Assembly (NCBI GenBank): GCA_027484055.1
Contig: JAIXQH010000010.1
Location: forward strand, 186,001 to 250,000
Reading direction: 5' to 3'
DNA length: 64,000 nt
Source: Verrucomicrobiaceae bacterium
GTDB taxonomy: Bacteria > Verrucomicrobiota > Verrucomicrobiia > Verrucomicrobiales > Akkermansiaceae
Shown here: one piece after another, positions 18,666-27,079 of the stretch
How the letters are laid out: every line of letters begins with the position of its first letter
Numbering within the stretch: the stretch's first letter is position 1
Program-made: the position numbers and the translations under genes
The notes under the pieces: model-generated
Databases searched by the model: none
What the model saw: only the letters and a program-made list of their open reading frames with translations
Told to the model about the DNA's origin: nothing

Positions 18666-18836
18666 GCGGGCATCGGCGGCGGAGTTCGCCATGACGAATC
18701 CGGCGCGGCCCTTTTTGTTCAGCGCGGAGTGGAAATGCTGTATCCAGATGGAGTTGCCATTGTCGGTGCGCGGAATGCCCAAGGGGGAGCTCGGATCTTC
18801 GACGAGGCGCTCCTTACCGATCTTTTTGAATGTGCC
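18666..18836 (-). pseudogene. hsdM fragment (type I DNA methyltransferase)
   Basis: The minus-strand translation reads [25 protein letters not shown] and [20 protein letters not shown], a well-conserved block of HsdM just after the NPPF motif. Similarity ends on one side at ADAR, close to the STAND gene, and on the other side at the hairpin repeat array. About 57 residues remain of some 500. It belongs with the hsdR fragment at 14325-14590. Confidence 0.8.
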
Positions 18837-18859
18837 GGGATGGAAGAGGGAGAAAGAGG

Positions 18860-19394
18860 TACCACGGATGAACGCGGATGAACGCGGATCAGATTTTGAG
18901 ACTGATGTCTTTTTCTTAGCGGTGGTCATCGGTTATTCTGAATGTTGAGAGCTACAGGGTGAAAGAGGAACCACGAATCAGACTTTGGAAAGGATGGTCT
19001 TTTCTTATCTGCGTTCATCTGCGTTCATCAGCGTGCATCCGTGGTTCGAATTCTTGATGTTATCGAGATCGGTTCTTGTTGAAGAGGAACCACGGATGGA
19101 CGCGGATGAACACGGATTAAATTTTGGAACGGATGGTCTTTTCTTATCAGCGTTCATCCGCGTTCATCTGTGGTTCGAATTCTTGATGTTGCGGAGATCG
19201 GTGCTTGTTGAAGAGGAACCACGGATAGACGGGGATGAACGCGGATCAGATTCTGAAACTGATGTCTTCTTCTTAGTGGTGGTCATCGGTTATTCTGAAT
19301 GTTGAGAGCTACTGGGTGAAAGTTGAACCACGGTTCAGACTCTGGAAAGGATGGTCTTTTCTTATCAGCGTTCATCCGCGTGCATCCGTGGTTC
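18860..19394. repeat. Array of interspersed hairpin repeats (GAACCACGGATGAACGCGG family)
   Basis: This stretch is built from copies of two arms, one like ACCACGGATGAACGCGGATG and one like its complement ending CATCCGTGGTTC. Left-type arms start near 18861, 18968, 19088, 19217 and 19325; right-type arms end near 19047, 19176 and 19394. Longer units are also duplicated: about 105 bp at 18861-18965 recurs at 19218-19324 with few changes, and a segment around 19047-19095 recurs at 19175-19225. Any open frames here follow the repeats and are not genes. Confidence 0.9.
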
Positions 19395-19815
19395 GTATTC
19401 TTGGGCTTTGATTAATCACGCGCTTCCACTCCAGCCGTCCGCGCTTGAAGTTGAGGATCAAACCAACGGGGTGGCCGGTGATTTTGAGGTAGTTGAGCAT
19501 TTGGCCGAGTTCGTGATCGGTGATCCGGTCGATGACTTTGGTGTCCACCACCACGAATCCGTAGACAGTGAGATCCGGGACGTATTCTCCCACTTTAACC
19601 GCCTTGTAGATCACATCGTATCGGGGTTGCTGGGTCCAAGGAATGCCGCGCAGACCAAATTCGACGCAAAGAGAGTTCTCATACGGTTTTTCCAACAACC
19701 CGTGACCCAGCGTATTCAGCACTTCAAACGCACAACTGATGACGGAACTCGTTTCTGCCTCGAATCGCAATCCGTGTTCATCCGCGTGCATCCGTGGTTC
19801 TTCTTCAAAGTTCAT
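19372..19815 (-). CDS. GxxExxY-family protein
   Basis: The 147-residue protein carries the namesake motif as GLLEKPY (Gly39, Glu42, Tyr45). It also has the family layout ILNTLGHGL-like helix, VPDLTVYG, VVVDTKV and a C-terminal GLILNFKRGRLEWKRV. The Pro80-Asp81 and Asp91-x-Lys93 pairs resemble a PD-(D/E)xK nuclease core, but enzyme activity in this family is not established. Both ends lie inside copies of the hairpin repeat: the first 15 residues (NFEEEPRMHADEHG) and the last 12 (SPRIRTTDARG) are translated repeat arms. Gene and repeats may therefore spread together, or the gene has captured repeat sequence as its termini. Confidence 0.8.
   Translation of the reverse strand: MNFEEEPRMHADEHGLRFEAETSSVISCAFEVLNTLGHGLLEKPYENSLCVEFGLRGIPWTQQPRYDVIYKAVKVGEYVPDLTVYGFVVVDTKVIDRITDHELGQMLNYLKITGHPVGLILNFKRGRLEWKRVINQSPRIRTTDARG
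19773..19800. repeat. Right-type arm of the hairpin repeat family
   Basis: CGTGTTCATCCGCGTGCATCC followed by GTGGTTC is a direct copy of the arm at 19367-19394. The two copies flank the GxxExxY gene in the same orientation. Confidence 0.85.
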
Positions 19816-19833
19816 GGCAAGAGCATCGTTGTT

Positions 19834-19932
19834 TCAAAGCGGAGAGCATTCGTCGGTCTTGTGATCGGCCCAGAGCTTCTTTTCGAGTTCGGCGTGGGAG
19901 TCGTCGGCGGTGGCGGATTCGGTCCAATGCAT
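19834..19932 (-). pseudogene. Possible 5' remnant of hsdM
   Basis: An ATG on the minus strand at 19932 opens 32 codons containing HAELEKKLWADH, which resembles the first helix of many HsdM proteins (LEKKLWAAAD). The frame then stops after CSPL. It is short and the match is from memory of the family, so it is tentative. Its position and strand fit an hsdM gene whose middle part lies at 18666-18836, split by the GxxExxY gene and repeats. Confidence 0.3.
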
Positions 19933-19999
19933 GAGTTAGCTAGAGCCTATCTGCTCGGTGACTGGCGGGAAGGAGAAAGAAACGTTAAATCAAAACAAA

Positions 20000-20025
20000 C
20001 GCGGCAGGGTGGTGGCCCTGCCGCG
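20000..20025 (-). terminator. Strong hairpin terminator on the minus strand
   Basis: CGCGGCAGGG pairs perfectly with CCCTGCCGCG around a 6-base loop. On the minus strand it is followed by a T-rich run (GTTTGTTTTGATTT). It lies 18 bp after the stop codon of the minus-strand frame ending at 20043, in the right direction to terminate it. Confidence 0.75.
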
Positions 20026-20042
20026 TGGTGTTGTTTGAGTGG

Positions 20043-20303
20043 TTAGTAGGATGGTGTTTTACGCGTTTGGACGCGTGGGGTGGGGGAGCCGGGTGCGGGG
20101 TCGTTGTTACCTTTTTGGATGCGGGCGTCATTCCAGGCGGCGATGAGGGATTTCCCGGCGGGGCTGGTCCCGGGGAGTTCGCTGAGCTTTACACCGAGCG
20201 AAAGTCTAGCACCCCTCGCGGTATGTAGAGGCGTAATCCGCCGGGATGACGCCCAGCGGCCACGCGAATCCCCAATCCCCAATCTCTCCCCGGGAATCCG
20301 CAT
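20043..20303 (-). pseudogene. Orphan C-terminal fragment of unknown protein
   Basis: The 3' part of this minus-strand frame, SELPGTSPAGKSLIAAWNDARIQK onward in two phrases, looks like real protein, and the frame ends 18 bp before a strong terminator. The first 30 residues look like translated intergenic DNA. I take it as the surviving 3' end of a gene whose 5' part is lost, possibly a component of the decayed restriction locus. I do not recognise the family. Confidence 0.4.
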
Positions 20304-20382
20304 GGCTCGCTTTGCTGGATTTTCGCATCGCCATGTGGTTTGGGTGCTTTATGAATGGGGGAGCGTGATTTCGTTATCGACC

Positions 20383-23070
20383 ATGAAGATTATTTTCCGG
20401 GTGAACTACCAGACGAGCACGGAGCAATCGTTGTGGTTGAGGTATTCGACGGTGCTGGATGCGGTAGGGGTGCGCTTCGATCATGTGGTGCCGATGCATT
20501 GGCTCAATGCGCAGCAATGGGAAACGCAGGTGACGCTGTGTGGCACGGGCTGCTTCCGGATGGAGTATCACTATCAGCTCCGGCAGAAAAATGGGGCGGT
20601 GCTGGATGAGTGGTTAGCCCCGAGTGGGATCGAGGTGGATTTAGCGGCGCAGGATGCCTTGCTGTTGCAAGACACCTGGCGCTCGGCGGGGACGGTGGAT
20701 TATGCGTTTGAGACGAATCCGTTCTTGGCGATGCAGCCGCAGCGGGAATTTTTCCATGAGTTAGGCGCTGTGCCAGAAGCGAATCATCGGTTCACGCTGC
20801 GGATGGCGGCGGTTCCGCAAGGGCTGGTGCCGTGCTTGATCGGGAGTGTGAGTGAACTGGGCGATTGGGGCTGGCACTCGGCGGTTCCTCTCGAAGAGAC
20901 GGCGCGGAATGTCTGGCAGAAAAATCTCTATCTGCCAGCGGAGTGGCACATCGAGTACAAGTATGGGCTGTATGATCCGGCCTTGAACTGTGTGGTGAGC
21001 TTGGAGCTGGGAGAAAATAGGCAGCTGCCTGCGAGGGTGGCTGGCGAGGTTCAGCAGACTTGGGTGAGCGATGAATGCTACCGGCGCGAGGCGGCGAGTT
21101 TGTTTCATGGCGCGGGAGTGGCGGTACCGGTGTTTTCCCTTCGCAGCGAGAAAAGCTTGGGCGTGGGGGACTTTGCCGACCTTAAACCACTGGCGGACTG
21201 GGCGCAGGGCGTGGGGCTGAAATTGATCCAAATTTTACCGATCAATGACACCACCTCCGCGTATGACTGGACGGATTCCTATCCGTATTCGGCGGTGAGT
21301 GTGTTTGCGCTGCATCCGCTTTATCTGCGTTTGGACGATCTGAAGTATGCGATGCCGGCCAGCTTTAAGCTGGAGCTGTATGCCGAGCGCGAGCGGCTGA
21401 ATGCCTTGCCAGAGGTGGATTACGTCGCGGTGATGAAGGTGAAACGACGCCTGAGCCGGCAGGTGTTTGATAAAAACCGCGGCTGGATTCTGGCGAGTGC
21501 GGCGTTCAAATCATTTCTCGAAGCGCAGGGCGAGTGGTTGATCCCGTATGCGGTGTTTTGCGTGAAGCGCGATGAAATGGGCACGGCGGATTTCACGAAA
21601 TGGGGCGAGTGGGCGGTGTATGATCGCGAGCAGGCGCTGGCACTCACGGATCCTCATCACCCGGCGTGGCCAGACGTCGCCTATCACTGCTGGTTGCAAT
21701 CCGAGCTGGACCTGCAACTGACGGAAGCGGTGGCACATTTACACGAGCGAGGACTGGCGCTGAAAGGGGATTTACCCATCGGGATAGATCGGCAATCGGT
21801 GGAGGCCTGGTCGGCTCCGCATTTGTTCAAGATGGGTGCTCAAGCGGGTGCCCCGCCAGACGCCTTCGCGGTGAAGGGGCAGAATTGGGGATTTCCGACC
21901 TATGACTGGGAAGTGATGCAAGGGGATGGCTTCGCGTGGTGGCGGTCACGCTTTGGCCAGCTGAGTCGTTACTTCGACGCCTACCGGATCGACCACATCT
22001 TGGGATTTTTCCGGATCTGGCAGGTGCCGATCGAGCAGGTGGAGGGGATCATGGGTTACTTCGACCCTGCGCTGCCAATCACGGTGGATGAGTTCCGCGA
22101 GCGGGGGATTCCGTTTGATTTCAACAGGTTCTGCCAGCCGTATTTGACGGCGGAAATTCTGCGGGCGCACTTGGGGGAAATCGATCTTGCGAGCCTCGCC
22201 CCTTATGTGGAGCAGACGGGTGAAAATCGCTATCAGTTACGCGAGGCGGTGGCGACGCAACGGCGGATCCTGGAGCACTTTGCCTCGCGAACGGATGCGG
22301 ATTCACTGAAGCAGGGCCTGCTGGATTGTGTGAGCGAGGTCTTGTTTTTTGAAGTGCCGGGCTCGCATGGCACGCAGTTTCATCCTCGGTGTTCGTTGCA
22401 GGCGACGCGTTCTTTTCAAGCCCTGCCGCTCGATATCCAGGCGAAGGTGGATGCGCTCTACGTCGACTATTTCTTCCGTAGGCAAGAGGACTTCTGGCAG
22501 GCGCGAGGCTTGGAAACGCTGCCGGCGATGAGGCGTGCCAGCTCCATGTTATTGTGCGGGGAAGACCTGGGAATGGTGCCGGCCTGCGTGCCTGGGGTGC
22601 TGCGGGAACTGGGGATTTTATCGTTGGAAATCCAGCGGATGCCGAAATTAGCGGGGGTGGAATTTTTTGATCCAGCACTGGCCCCGTACTTGAGTGTGGT
22701 CAGTCCCTCGACCCATGACATGGCGACGCTGCGTTCGTGGTGGACGGAAGACAGCGAGGTGGCGGCTCGTTTTGCGTCGCAAATGCTCGGATTATCCACG
22801 CATGAGCCCGAGCTTTCTCCTGATTTAGCCGCGCGGATCATCTGGCAGCACCTTCATTCTCCGGCGATGTGGGCGATTTTTCCGCTCCAAGATTTGTGGG
22901 CCATGGATGAAACGCTACGCAACCCTCAGCCTGAGGCAGAGCGGATCAATGTCCCAGCGATCATGCCTTACTACTGGCGCTACCGGATGCATGTCTCATT
23001 GGAAACCTTGGCCGCTGAGGCTGGTTTCAATGAGAAGTTAGCGCGGTTGATCCAATCATCTGGGAGATGA
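20383..23070 (+). CDS. malQ: 4-alpha-glucanotransferase with two N-terminal starch-binding domains (DPE2-like)
   Basis: The enzyme moves alpha-1,4-glucan segments between maltodextrins or glycogen and acceptors. The 895-residue protein begins with two CBM20-like domains (about residues 1-115 and 130-240), seen from paired W residues and the phrases SLWLRYSTVL and GSVSELGDWGW. The GH77 barrel follows, with nucleophile Asp537 (AYRIDHILG), acid/base Glu727 (CGEDLGMV) and Asp779 (STHDMATL). Plain bacterial MalQ is 500-700 residues; CBM20-CBM20-GH77 is the layout of plant DPE2 and some bacterial enzymes. The ATG at 20383 starts exactly at the first CBM20 strand; an open frame upstream to 20080 is not convincing protein. 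The gene is monocistronic here. Confidence 0.92.
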   Translation: MKIIFRVNYQTSTEQSLWLRYSTVLDAVGVRFDHVVPMHWLNAQQWETQVTLCGTGCFRMEYHYQLRQKNGAVLDEWLAPSGIEVDLAAQDALLLQDTWRSAGTVDYAFETNPFLAMQPQREFFHELGAVPEANHRFTLRMAAVPQGLVPCLIGSVSELGDWGWHSAVPLEETARNVWQKNLYLPAEWHIEYKYGLYDPALNCVVSLELGENRQLPARVAGEVQQTWVSDECYRREAASLFHGAGVAVPVFSLRSEKSLGVGDFADLKPLADWAQGVGLKLIQILPINDTTSAYDWTDSYPYSAVSVFALHPLYLRLDDLKYAMPASFKLELYAERERLNALPEVDYVAVMKVKRRLSRQVFDKNRGWILASAAFKSFLEAQGEWLIPYAVFCVKRDEMGTADFTKWGEWAVYDREQALALTDPHHPAWPDVAYHCWLQSELDLQLTEAVAHLHERGLALKGDLPIGIDRQSVEAWSAPHLFKMGAQAGAPPDAFAVKGQNWGFPTYDWEVMQGDGFAWWRSRFGQLSRYFDAYRIDHILGFFRIWQVPIEQVEGIMGYFDPALPITVDEFRERGIPFDFNRFCQPYLTAEILRAHLGEIDLASLAPYVEQTGENRYQLREAVATQRRILEHFASRTDADSLKQGLLDCVSEVLFFEVPGSHGTQFHPRCSLQATRSFQALPLDIQAKVDALYVDYFFRRQEDFWQARGLETLPAMRRASSMLLCGEDLGMVPACVPGVLRELGILSLEIQRMPKLAGVEFFDPALAPYLSVVSPSTHDMATLRSWWTEDSEVAARFASQMLGLSTHEPELSPDLAARIIWQHLHSPAMWAIFPLQDLWAMDETLRNPQPEAERINVPAIMPYYWRYRMHVSLETLAAEAGFNEKLARLIQSSGR

Positions 23071-23091
23071 GCGATTTTCGTAGAGGATGCC

Positions 23092-23121
23092 TTGACCCAA
23101 TCGGGACTTGAGGGCTAGCCT
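23092..23121 (+). promoter_or_regulatory. Possible sucC promoter
   Basis: TTGACC at 23092-23097 is a near-consensus -35 box. TAGCCT follows about 18 bases later as a weak -10 box, some 45 bp before the sucC start. It is the only such pair in the short gap after malQ. Confidence 0.3.
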
Positions 23122-23163
23122 CCCGCCGACTCTCCGGGTCAGCGCACGATTCACGCCGTCACT

Positions 23164-24345
23164 ATGAACATTCACGAATACCAAGCCAAAGAGCTTTTCG
23201 ACCGATTTCAAGTCCCAAGCCCACGCGGTGCTGTCGCCAGCACACCCGCCGAAGCGGAAACAGCAGCCCGGTTATTTCCCGGTGCCAAGCTGGTCATCAA
23301 GGCGCAAGTCCATGCGGGCGGTCGCGGAAAAGGCCATTTCACCAATGGCTTCCAAGGCGGGGTCCACCTCATCGAATCGCCGGAACAAGCGGCCGAATTC
23401 GCTGGGAAAATGCTCAACGAAACGCTCGTCACCATCCAAACGGGCGACGCTGGCAAACTGGTGAGCAAAGTGATGATCGCCGAAGCTGTGGACATCACTC
23501 ACGAATACTACCTTGCAATTCTCATGGACCGTGCCACTTGCCGTCCAGTCATCGTCGTCTCCACGGAGGGCGGGATGAGCATCGAAGACGTTGCACACAA
23601 CACGCCGGAAAAAATCGTCCGTCAGTTCGTCCACCCCGTTTTAGGCCTCCAAGCTTATGAAATCCGCAAGCTCACCGCCGCGCTTGGTCTGAGTGGTGAC
23701 ATCGCCAAGCAATTCGCGAAGCTACTTGGAAATCTCTACAAGCTCTTCATTTCCTGTGACTGCGCGATGGTGGAAATCAATCCGCTCGTCACCACTCCCG
23801 ATGGCCGGGTGCTCGCACTGGATGCCAAGTTCGGCTTCGACGACAATGCACTCTATCGCCACCCAGACATCGTCGCCATGCGCGACGTGACCGAGGAAGA
23901 CCCCCGCGAAGTGGCGGCCTCGGAGTTCGGTCTCAACTACATCGGCCTCGACGGGAACATCGCCTGCTTGGTCAACGGTGCCGGTCTCGCCATGGCGACC
24001 ATGGACATCATCAAGCACTTCGGTGGTGATCCAGCCAACTTCCTCGACGTGGGCGGCGGCGCGACCAAAGAGCAGGTCACCGCAGCTTTCAAAATCATCC
24101 TCGGAGATCCAAATGTGAAGGGCATCCTCATCAACATCTTCGGTGGAATCATGGACTGCAACATCATCGCCGAGGGCGTGATCGCTGCCGCCAAAGAAAC
24201 CGGCCTACCCATCCCGCTCGTGGTTCGCCTCGAAGGGAACAATGTCGAAATGGGCAAGGCAACCCTCGCTGCATCCGGCCTCAACATCGTCGCCGCAAGT
24301 GACATGTCAGACGCTGCTAAAAAGATCGTCGCGGCGGTCGGGTAA
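23164..24345 (+). CDS. sucC: Succinyl-CoA ligase (ADP/GDP-forming) subunit beta
   Basis: The beta subunit binds nucleotide and forms succinyl-CoA or succinate in the TCA cycle together with SucD. The 393-residue length is standard. [12 protein letters not shown] opens the ATP-grasp domain, [14 protein letters not shown] is the nucleotide loop, and VEINPLV is a conserved metal site. [11 protein letters not shown] and NIFGGIMDC belong to the C-terminal ligase domain that contacts the alpha subunit. The usual short sucC-sucD spacing is broken here by an unrelated gene at 24378-24905. Confidence 0.96.
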   Translation: MNIHEYQAKELFDRFQVPSPRGAVASTPAEAETAARLFPGAKLVIKAQVHAGGRGKGHFTNGFQGGVHLIESPEQAAEFAGKMLNETLVTIQTGDAGKLVSKVMIAEAVDITHEYYLAILMDRATCRPVIVVSTEGGMSIEDVAHNTPEKIVRQFVHPVLGLQAYEIRKLTAALGLSGDIAKQFAKLLGNLYKLFISCDCAMVEINPLVTTPDGRVLALDAKFGFDDNALYRHPDIVAMRDVTEEDPREVAASEFGLNYIGLDGNIACLVNGAGLAMATMDIIKHFGGDPANFLDVGGGATKEQVTAAFKIILGDPNVKGILINIFGGIMDCNIIAEGVIAAAKETGLPIPLVVRLEGNNVEMGKATLAASGLNIVAASDMSDAAKKIVAAVG

Positions 24346-24377
24346 GAAAGGCGAGTTTCTAGCGTTTTCGCGAACAC

Positions 24378-24905
24378 ATGACCCTACGGCAATTCTACGA
24401 CTGGCAAACCATGGGGGGGGCGAAAGACGTCTCCCGCCTCGTTGCAGCGTTGGAAGAGCGTGAAATTTCGTGGTGCATGATCGGCGGACTCGCGGTCAAT
24501 CACTGGGCTGAAGAGCCCATGGCCACTGCGGATGTCGACATCGTCATTGTTTCTGATCGAATCGAAGAAGCAGCGGAAACACTAAAAGCTCTTGGATTCA
24601 CCGAAAAGCGCTTTCCATGGTCCATCAACTTTAAAGGCGAATCGAAAGTTTCCATCCAAATCAGCACTGAGGAAATGTATCTGGATTTCCCGGACCGTTC
24701 AATTGGGGCAACGGTGCATGGAATCCTGATGCGAGTTGCGAGTCTTGAAGACACCCTAACGGGAAAGATCGCTGCCTACGAAGAGCCCCAACGCCGCCCC
24801 AGCAAGCGTCAGAAAGATCTTGCCGATATTTCAAGACTTCTTGAAGCGCATCCCTCGATCAAGGGGCTGATTCCAGATACCATTTACGAAAAACTCGAAA
24901 AATAA
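24378..24905 (+). CDS. Nucleotidyltransferase-fold protein (DUF6036/AbiEii-like)
   Basis: The 175-residue protein has the core of a minimal nucleotidyltransferase: [14 protein letters not shown] (Gly36-Gly37) and TADVDIVI with Asp52 and Asp54. The C-terminal half contains [16 protein letters not shown] and [14 protein letters not shown], typical of the AbiEii/DUF6036 group that includes toxin and antitoxin-associated proteins. Its role cannot be stated. It sits between sucC and sucD on the same strand with 32 and 24 bp gaps, so it is co-transcribed with a TCA enzyme. An eight-G run at 24413-24420 immediately follows an in-frame ATG at 24411, so that Met is an alternative start right at a slippage-prone tract. 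Confidence 0.75.
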   Translation: MTLRQFYDWQTMGGAKDVSRLVAALEEREISWCMIGGLAVNHWAEEPMATADVDIVIVSDRIEEAAETLKALGFTEKRFPWSINFKGESKVSIQISTEEMYLDFPDRSIGATVHGILMRVASLEDTLTGKIAAYEEPQRRPSKRQKDLADISRLLEAHPSIKGLIPDTIYEKLEK

Positions 24906-24929
24906 TTCACTCCAGCAGACTCCGATAAC

Positions 24930-25826
24930 ATGTCCATCCTCATCGACGAAAACACGAAACTCCTCATCCAAGGAATCACCGGCAGCTTCGGCGCACGCCA
25001 CGCTTCGCTCTCACTCGCCTACGGCACGAAAGTCGTCGCAGGTGTCACTCCGGGAAAAGGCGGGCAGAAGTTTGAAAACGTCGTGCCGATTTTTGACACC
25101 GTCAGCCAAGCGGTCAATGAAACGGGAGCCACAGCCTCTGCCATTTTTGTTCCGCCACCGTTTGCTGCGGATGCGATCCTCGAAGCCGCAGATGCGGGAG
25201 TGGACCTCATCGTCTGCATCACCGAAGGCATCCCCGTCATGGACATGATGCGGGTGAAAGACGCGCTTCGCGGCTCTAAGTCACGCCTCGTCGGTCCGAA
25301 TTGCCCTGGCATTGTCACCCCCGGCTACGGAGAGAAATCCCATGGTGGCTGCCGCATCGGCATCGCCCCAGGATACATTCACAAGCGCGGAAATGTGGGA
25401 GTCGTCTCACGATCCGGCACTCTCACCTACGAGGCGGTGTTCCAGCTCACCCAGCTCGGCTACGGCCAGAGCACCTGCGTCGGTATCGGCGGAGATCCGA
25501 TCAATGGCACCAACCACCTCGAAGTGCTCGAAATGTTCAATAACGACCCGGAAACCGAAGCCATCATCATGATCGGCGAAATCGGCGGCAATGCCGAAGT
25601 GGACGCCGCACGTTGGGCGTTGGCGAATTGCAAGAAGCCGATCGCAGGTTTCATCGCCGGAGCCACCGCGCCTCCTGGACGGCGCATGGGTCATGCGGGT
25701 GCTATCGTCGGTGGTGAAGAAGACACCGCGCAGGCGAAAAAGCGCATCCTCGCAGAGTGCGGCATCGCAGTGGCGGAAACCCCCTCGGACATGGCCAAGA
25801 CCCTGCTTGAGCGCTGGGGGAAATAA
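24930..25826 (+). CDS. sucD: Succinyl-CoA ligase (ADP/GDP-forming) subunit alpha
   Basis: The alpha subunit binds CoA and carries the phospho-histidine intermediate of succinyl-CoA synthetase. [18 protein letters not shown] is the standard N-terminus with the Rossmann CoA-binding fold. The PNCPGI segment is intact, and the active-site His255 lies in [10 protein letters not shown]. Length (298) is normal. It is followed by a near-perfect hairpin terminator, so sucC, the nucleotidyltransferase-like gene and sucD form one unit. Confidence 0.96.
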   Translation: MSILIDENTKLLIQGITGSFGARHASLSLAYGTKVVAGVTPGKGGQKFENVVPIFDTVSQAVNETGATASAIFVPPPFAADAILEAADAGVDLIVCITEGIPVMDMMRVKDALRGSKSRLVGPNCPGIVTPGYGEKSHGGCRIGIAPGYIHKRGNVGVVSRSGTLTYEAVFQLTQLGYGQSTCVGIGGDPINGTNHLEVLEMFNNDPETEAIIMIGEIGGNAEVDAARWALANCKKPIAGFIAGATAPPGRRMGHAGAIVGGEEDTAQAKKRILAECGIAVAETPSDMAKTLLERWGK

Positions 25827-25850
25827 GCTGAACCCGGATCCATTCAAAAA

Positions 25851-25881
25851 ATAAGAGCTACGAAAACTTCGTAGCTCTTAT
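25851..25881. terminator. Bidirectional hairpin terminator after sucD
   Basis: ATAAGAGCTACGAA and TTCGTAGCTCTTAT form a perfect 14-bp stem around a 3-base loop. An A-rich run precedes it and a T-containing run follows, so it can act for sucD and for the convergent PEP-CTERM gene. Confidence 0.85.
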
Positions 25882-25934
25882 CGTTTATAGACGACTCACT
25901 CGAATGATTCTTCGGAGTGAGTGTTGAGTTAAAA

Positions 25935-26783
25935 TCAGTTCGATCTGCGGCGGCGGAGCAGCGAGAGCGTGCCAAGCGCACCGAGCAGCAGGGTGCTGGT
26001 AGGTTCTGGAACAGTCACTGGCGAAATGCTGATGCTGTCCAAGCCGGCCGTGTAGAAATACTTGCCGCCTTCTTTTGAGCCATCTTTGAGGTCGAGACCA
26101 GGATACTCTTCATAAGCCTTGGGTCCGAAGTCGAAGCGAAGGGTAATGGCTTCACCATCAGGGGTGAATTTGAGCGAGCGCTCTTCCCAAAGGGTCTGCT
26201 CGTTGCCAGTGAAACTTTCGTCGGCGAACCCAACTTCAGATTCGATTTTGTCATCGAACGAGCTGAGCAATTCGCCCGTGCTACCGTAGATTGAGACGCC
26301 TAGCAGCGCCGCGTATTTATCGCCGCCGAGGTAGTCGGCGATGAAATAGTTCAAGGAATATTCGGTCTTCGGTTTGAAACCATCGACCTTCTGAGAAAGG
26401 ATGCTGCCGTAGAGTCCACTGCCGACGCTGCTGAGCAGGTTGGAAGCGTATTGATTGCTATACTTGGAGTCGATTTCCTTGAGCGGCTCCTTTGAGTCTA
26501 ACCCGCTCGAAGAGACTGGAGCACCAAGTCCGTGCTCTTTTGAAGGCGAGCTGACGACGAAGAGGTCACCGCCTTTGTGGATTTGCCAACCGACAATATC
26601 ATCTCCCTGAGAGTAGGCTCCACCTGGCGCTTCAGGGGAGACCTCATTGAATTCAAATCCGCCATTCACGACGGTTTGAGCATTCGCACTTGCCGAGAAG
26701 GCGAGAAACATGGCAGTGGCGAGGCTAGGAGTGACCTTAGAAAGGTTGGCCACGTGGGGGCTAGACACAGGTGTATGAGTCAT
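25935..26783 (-). CDS. PEP-CTERM protein with a DUF642-like beta-sandwich domain
   Basis: The protein has a long N-region and a signal peptide ending near SASANAQ (about residue 36). The mature part starts VVNGGFEFNEV and continues DIVGWQIHKGGD, the NGGFE/GW pattern of DUF642-like or CBM-like secreted domains. The C-terminus is a PEP-CTERM tag: TVPEPTST, a hydrophobic helix and four arginines before SN. It is probably anchored or released by exosortase at the envelope. I start at 26783 (MTHTPVSS); a Met at 26795 is equally possible, and the 53 codons above that look non-coding. Confidence 0.82.
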   Translation of the reverse strand: MTHTPVSSPHVANLSKVTPSLATAMFLAFSASANAQTVVNGGFEFNEVSPEAPGGAYSQGDDIVGWQIHKGGDLFVVSSPSKEHGLGAPVSSSGLDSKEPLKEIDSKYSNQYASNLLSSVGSGLYGSILSQKVDGFKPKTEYSLNYFIADYLGGDKYAALLGVSIYGSTGELLSSFDDKIESEVGFADESFTGNEQTLWEERSLKFTPDGEAITLRFDFGPKAYEEYPGLDLKDGSKEGGKYFYTAGLDSISISPVTVPEPTSTLLLGALGTLSLLRRRRSN

Positions 26784-27079
26784 CTGGGGGTGCATGGGGT
26801 GGGGGAATGAAACAGCGAGTGAACGATACGACACCACGCGGTGGTGCGAATCTGGGGGAATCACCACAAGAGATCGAAGCAACCAGTCCGGGGAGGGAGT
26901 AGAACGAATCTTGTCGGCGGTGAAATGCCTTATGGGCGCTGGGTTGTCCAGCATCTTTTTAAGATAAGCGAATAATTTTTTATAAAAATAAAGATTTGGA
27001 TGAGTTTACCATCAGGCAGCACAATTTTTTCATTCTGAGGGTTTGCAAATCGGCATAAAATCCGCTTATTGTCGCCGGG

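Noticed and set aside
18610..19305. Plus-strand frames of about 80-110 codons in the repeat array
   Set aside because: They consist of translated repeat arms (phrases such as SSAFI and EEPRMDADE recur) and of antisense to the hsdM fragment.
19351..20046. 231-codon plus-strand frame
   Set aside because: It is antisense to the GxxExxY gene, which has the recognisable motif and better codon use.
20080..20382. N-terminal extension of the glucanotransferase to base 20080
   Set aside because: The extra 101 residues look like translated intergenic DNA and overlap, in antisense, the orphan fragment; the CBM20 domain begins exactly at the Met at 20383.
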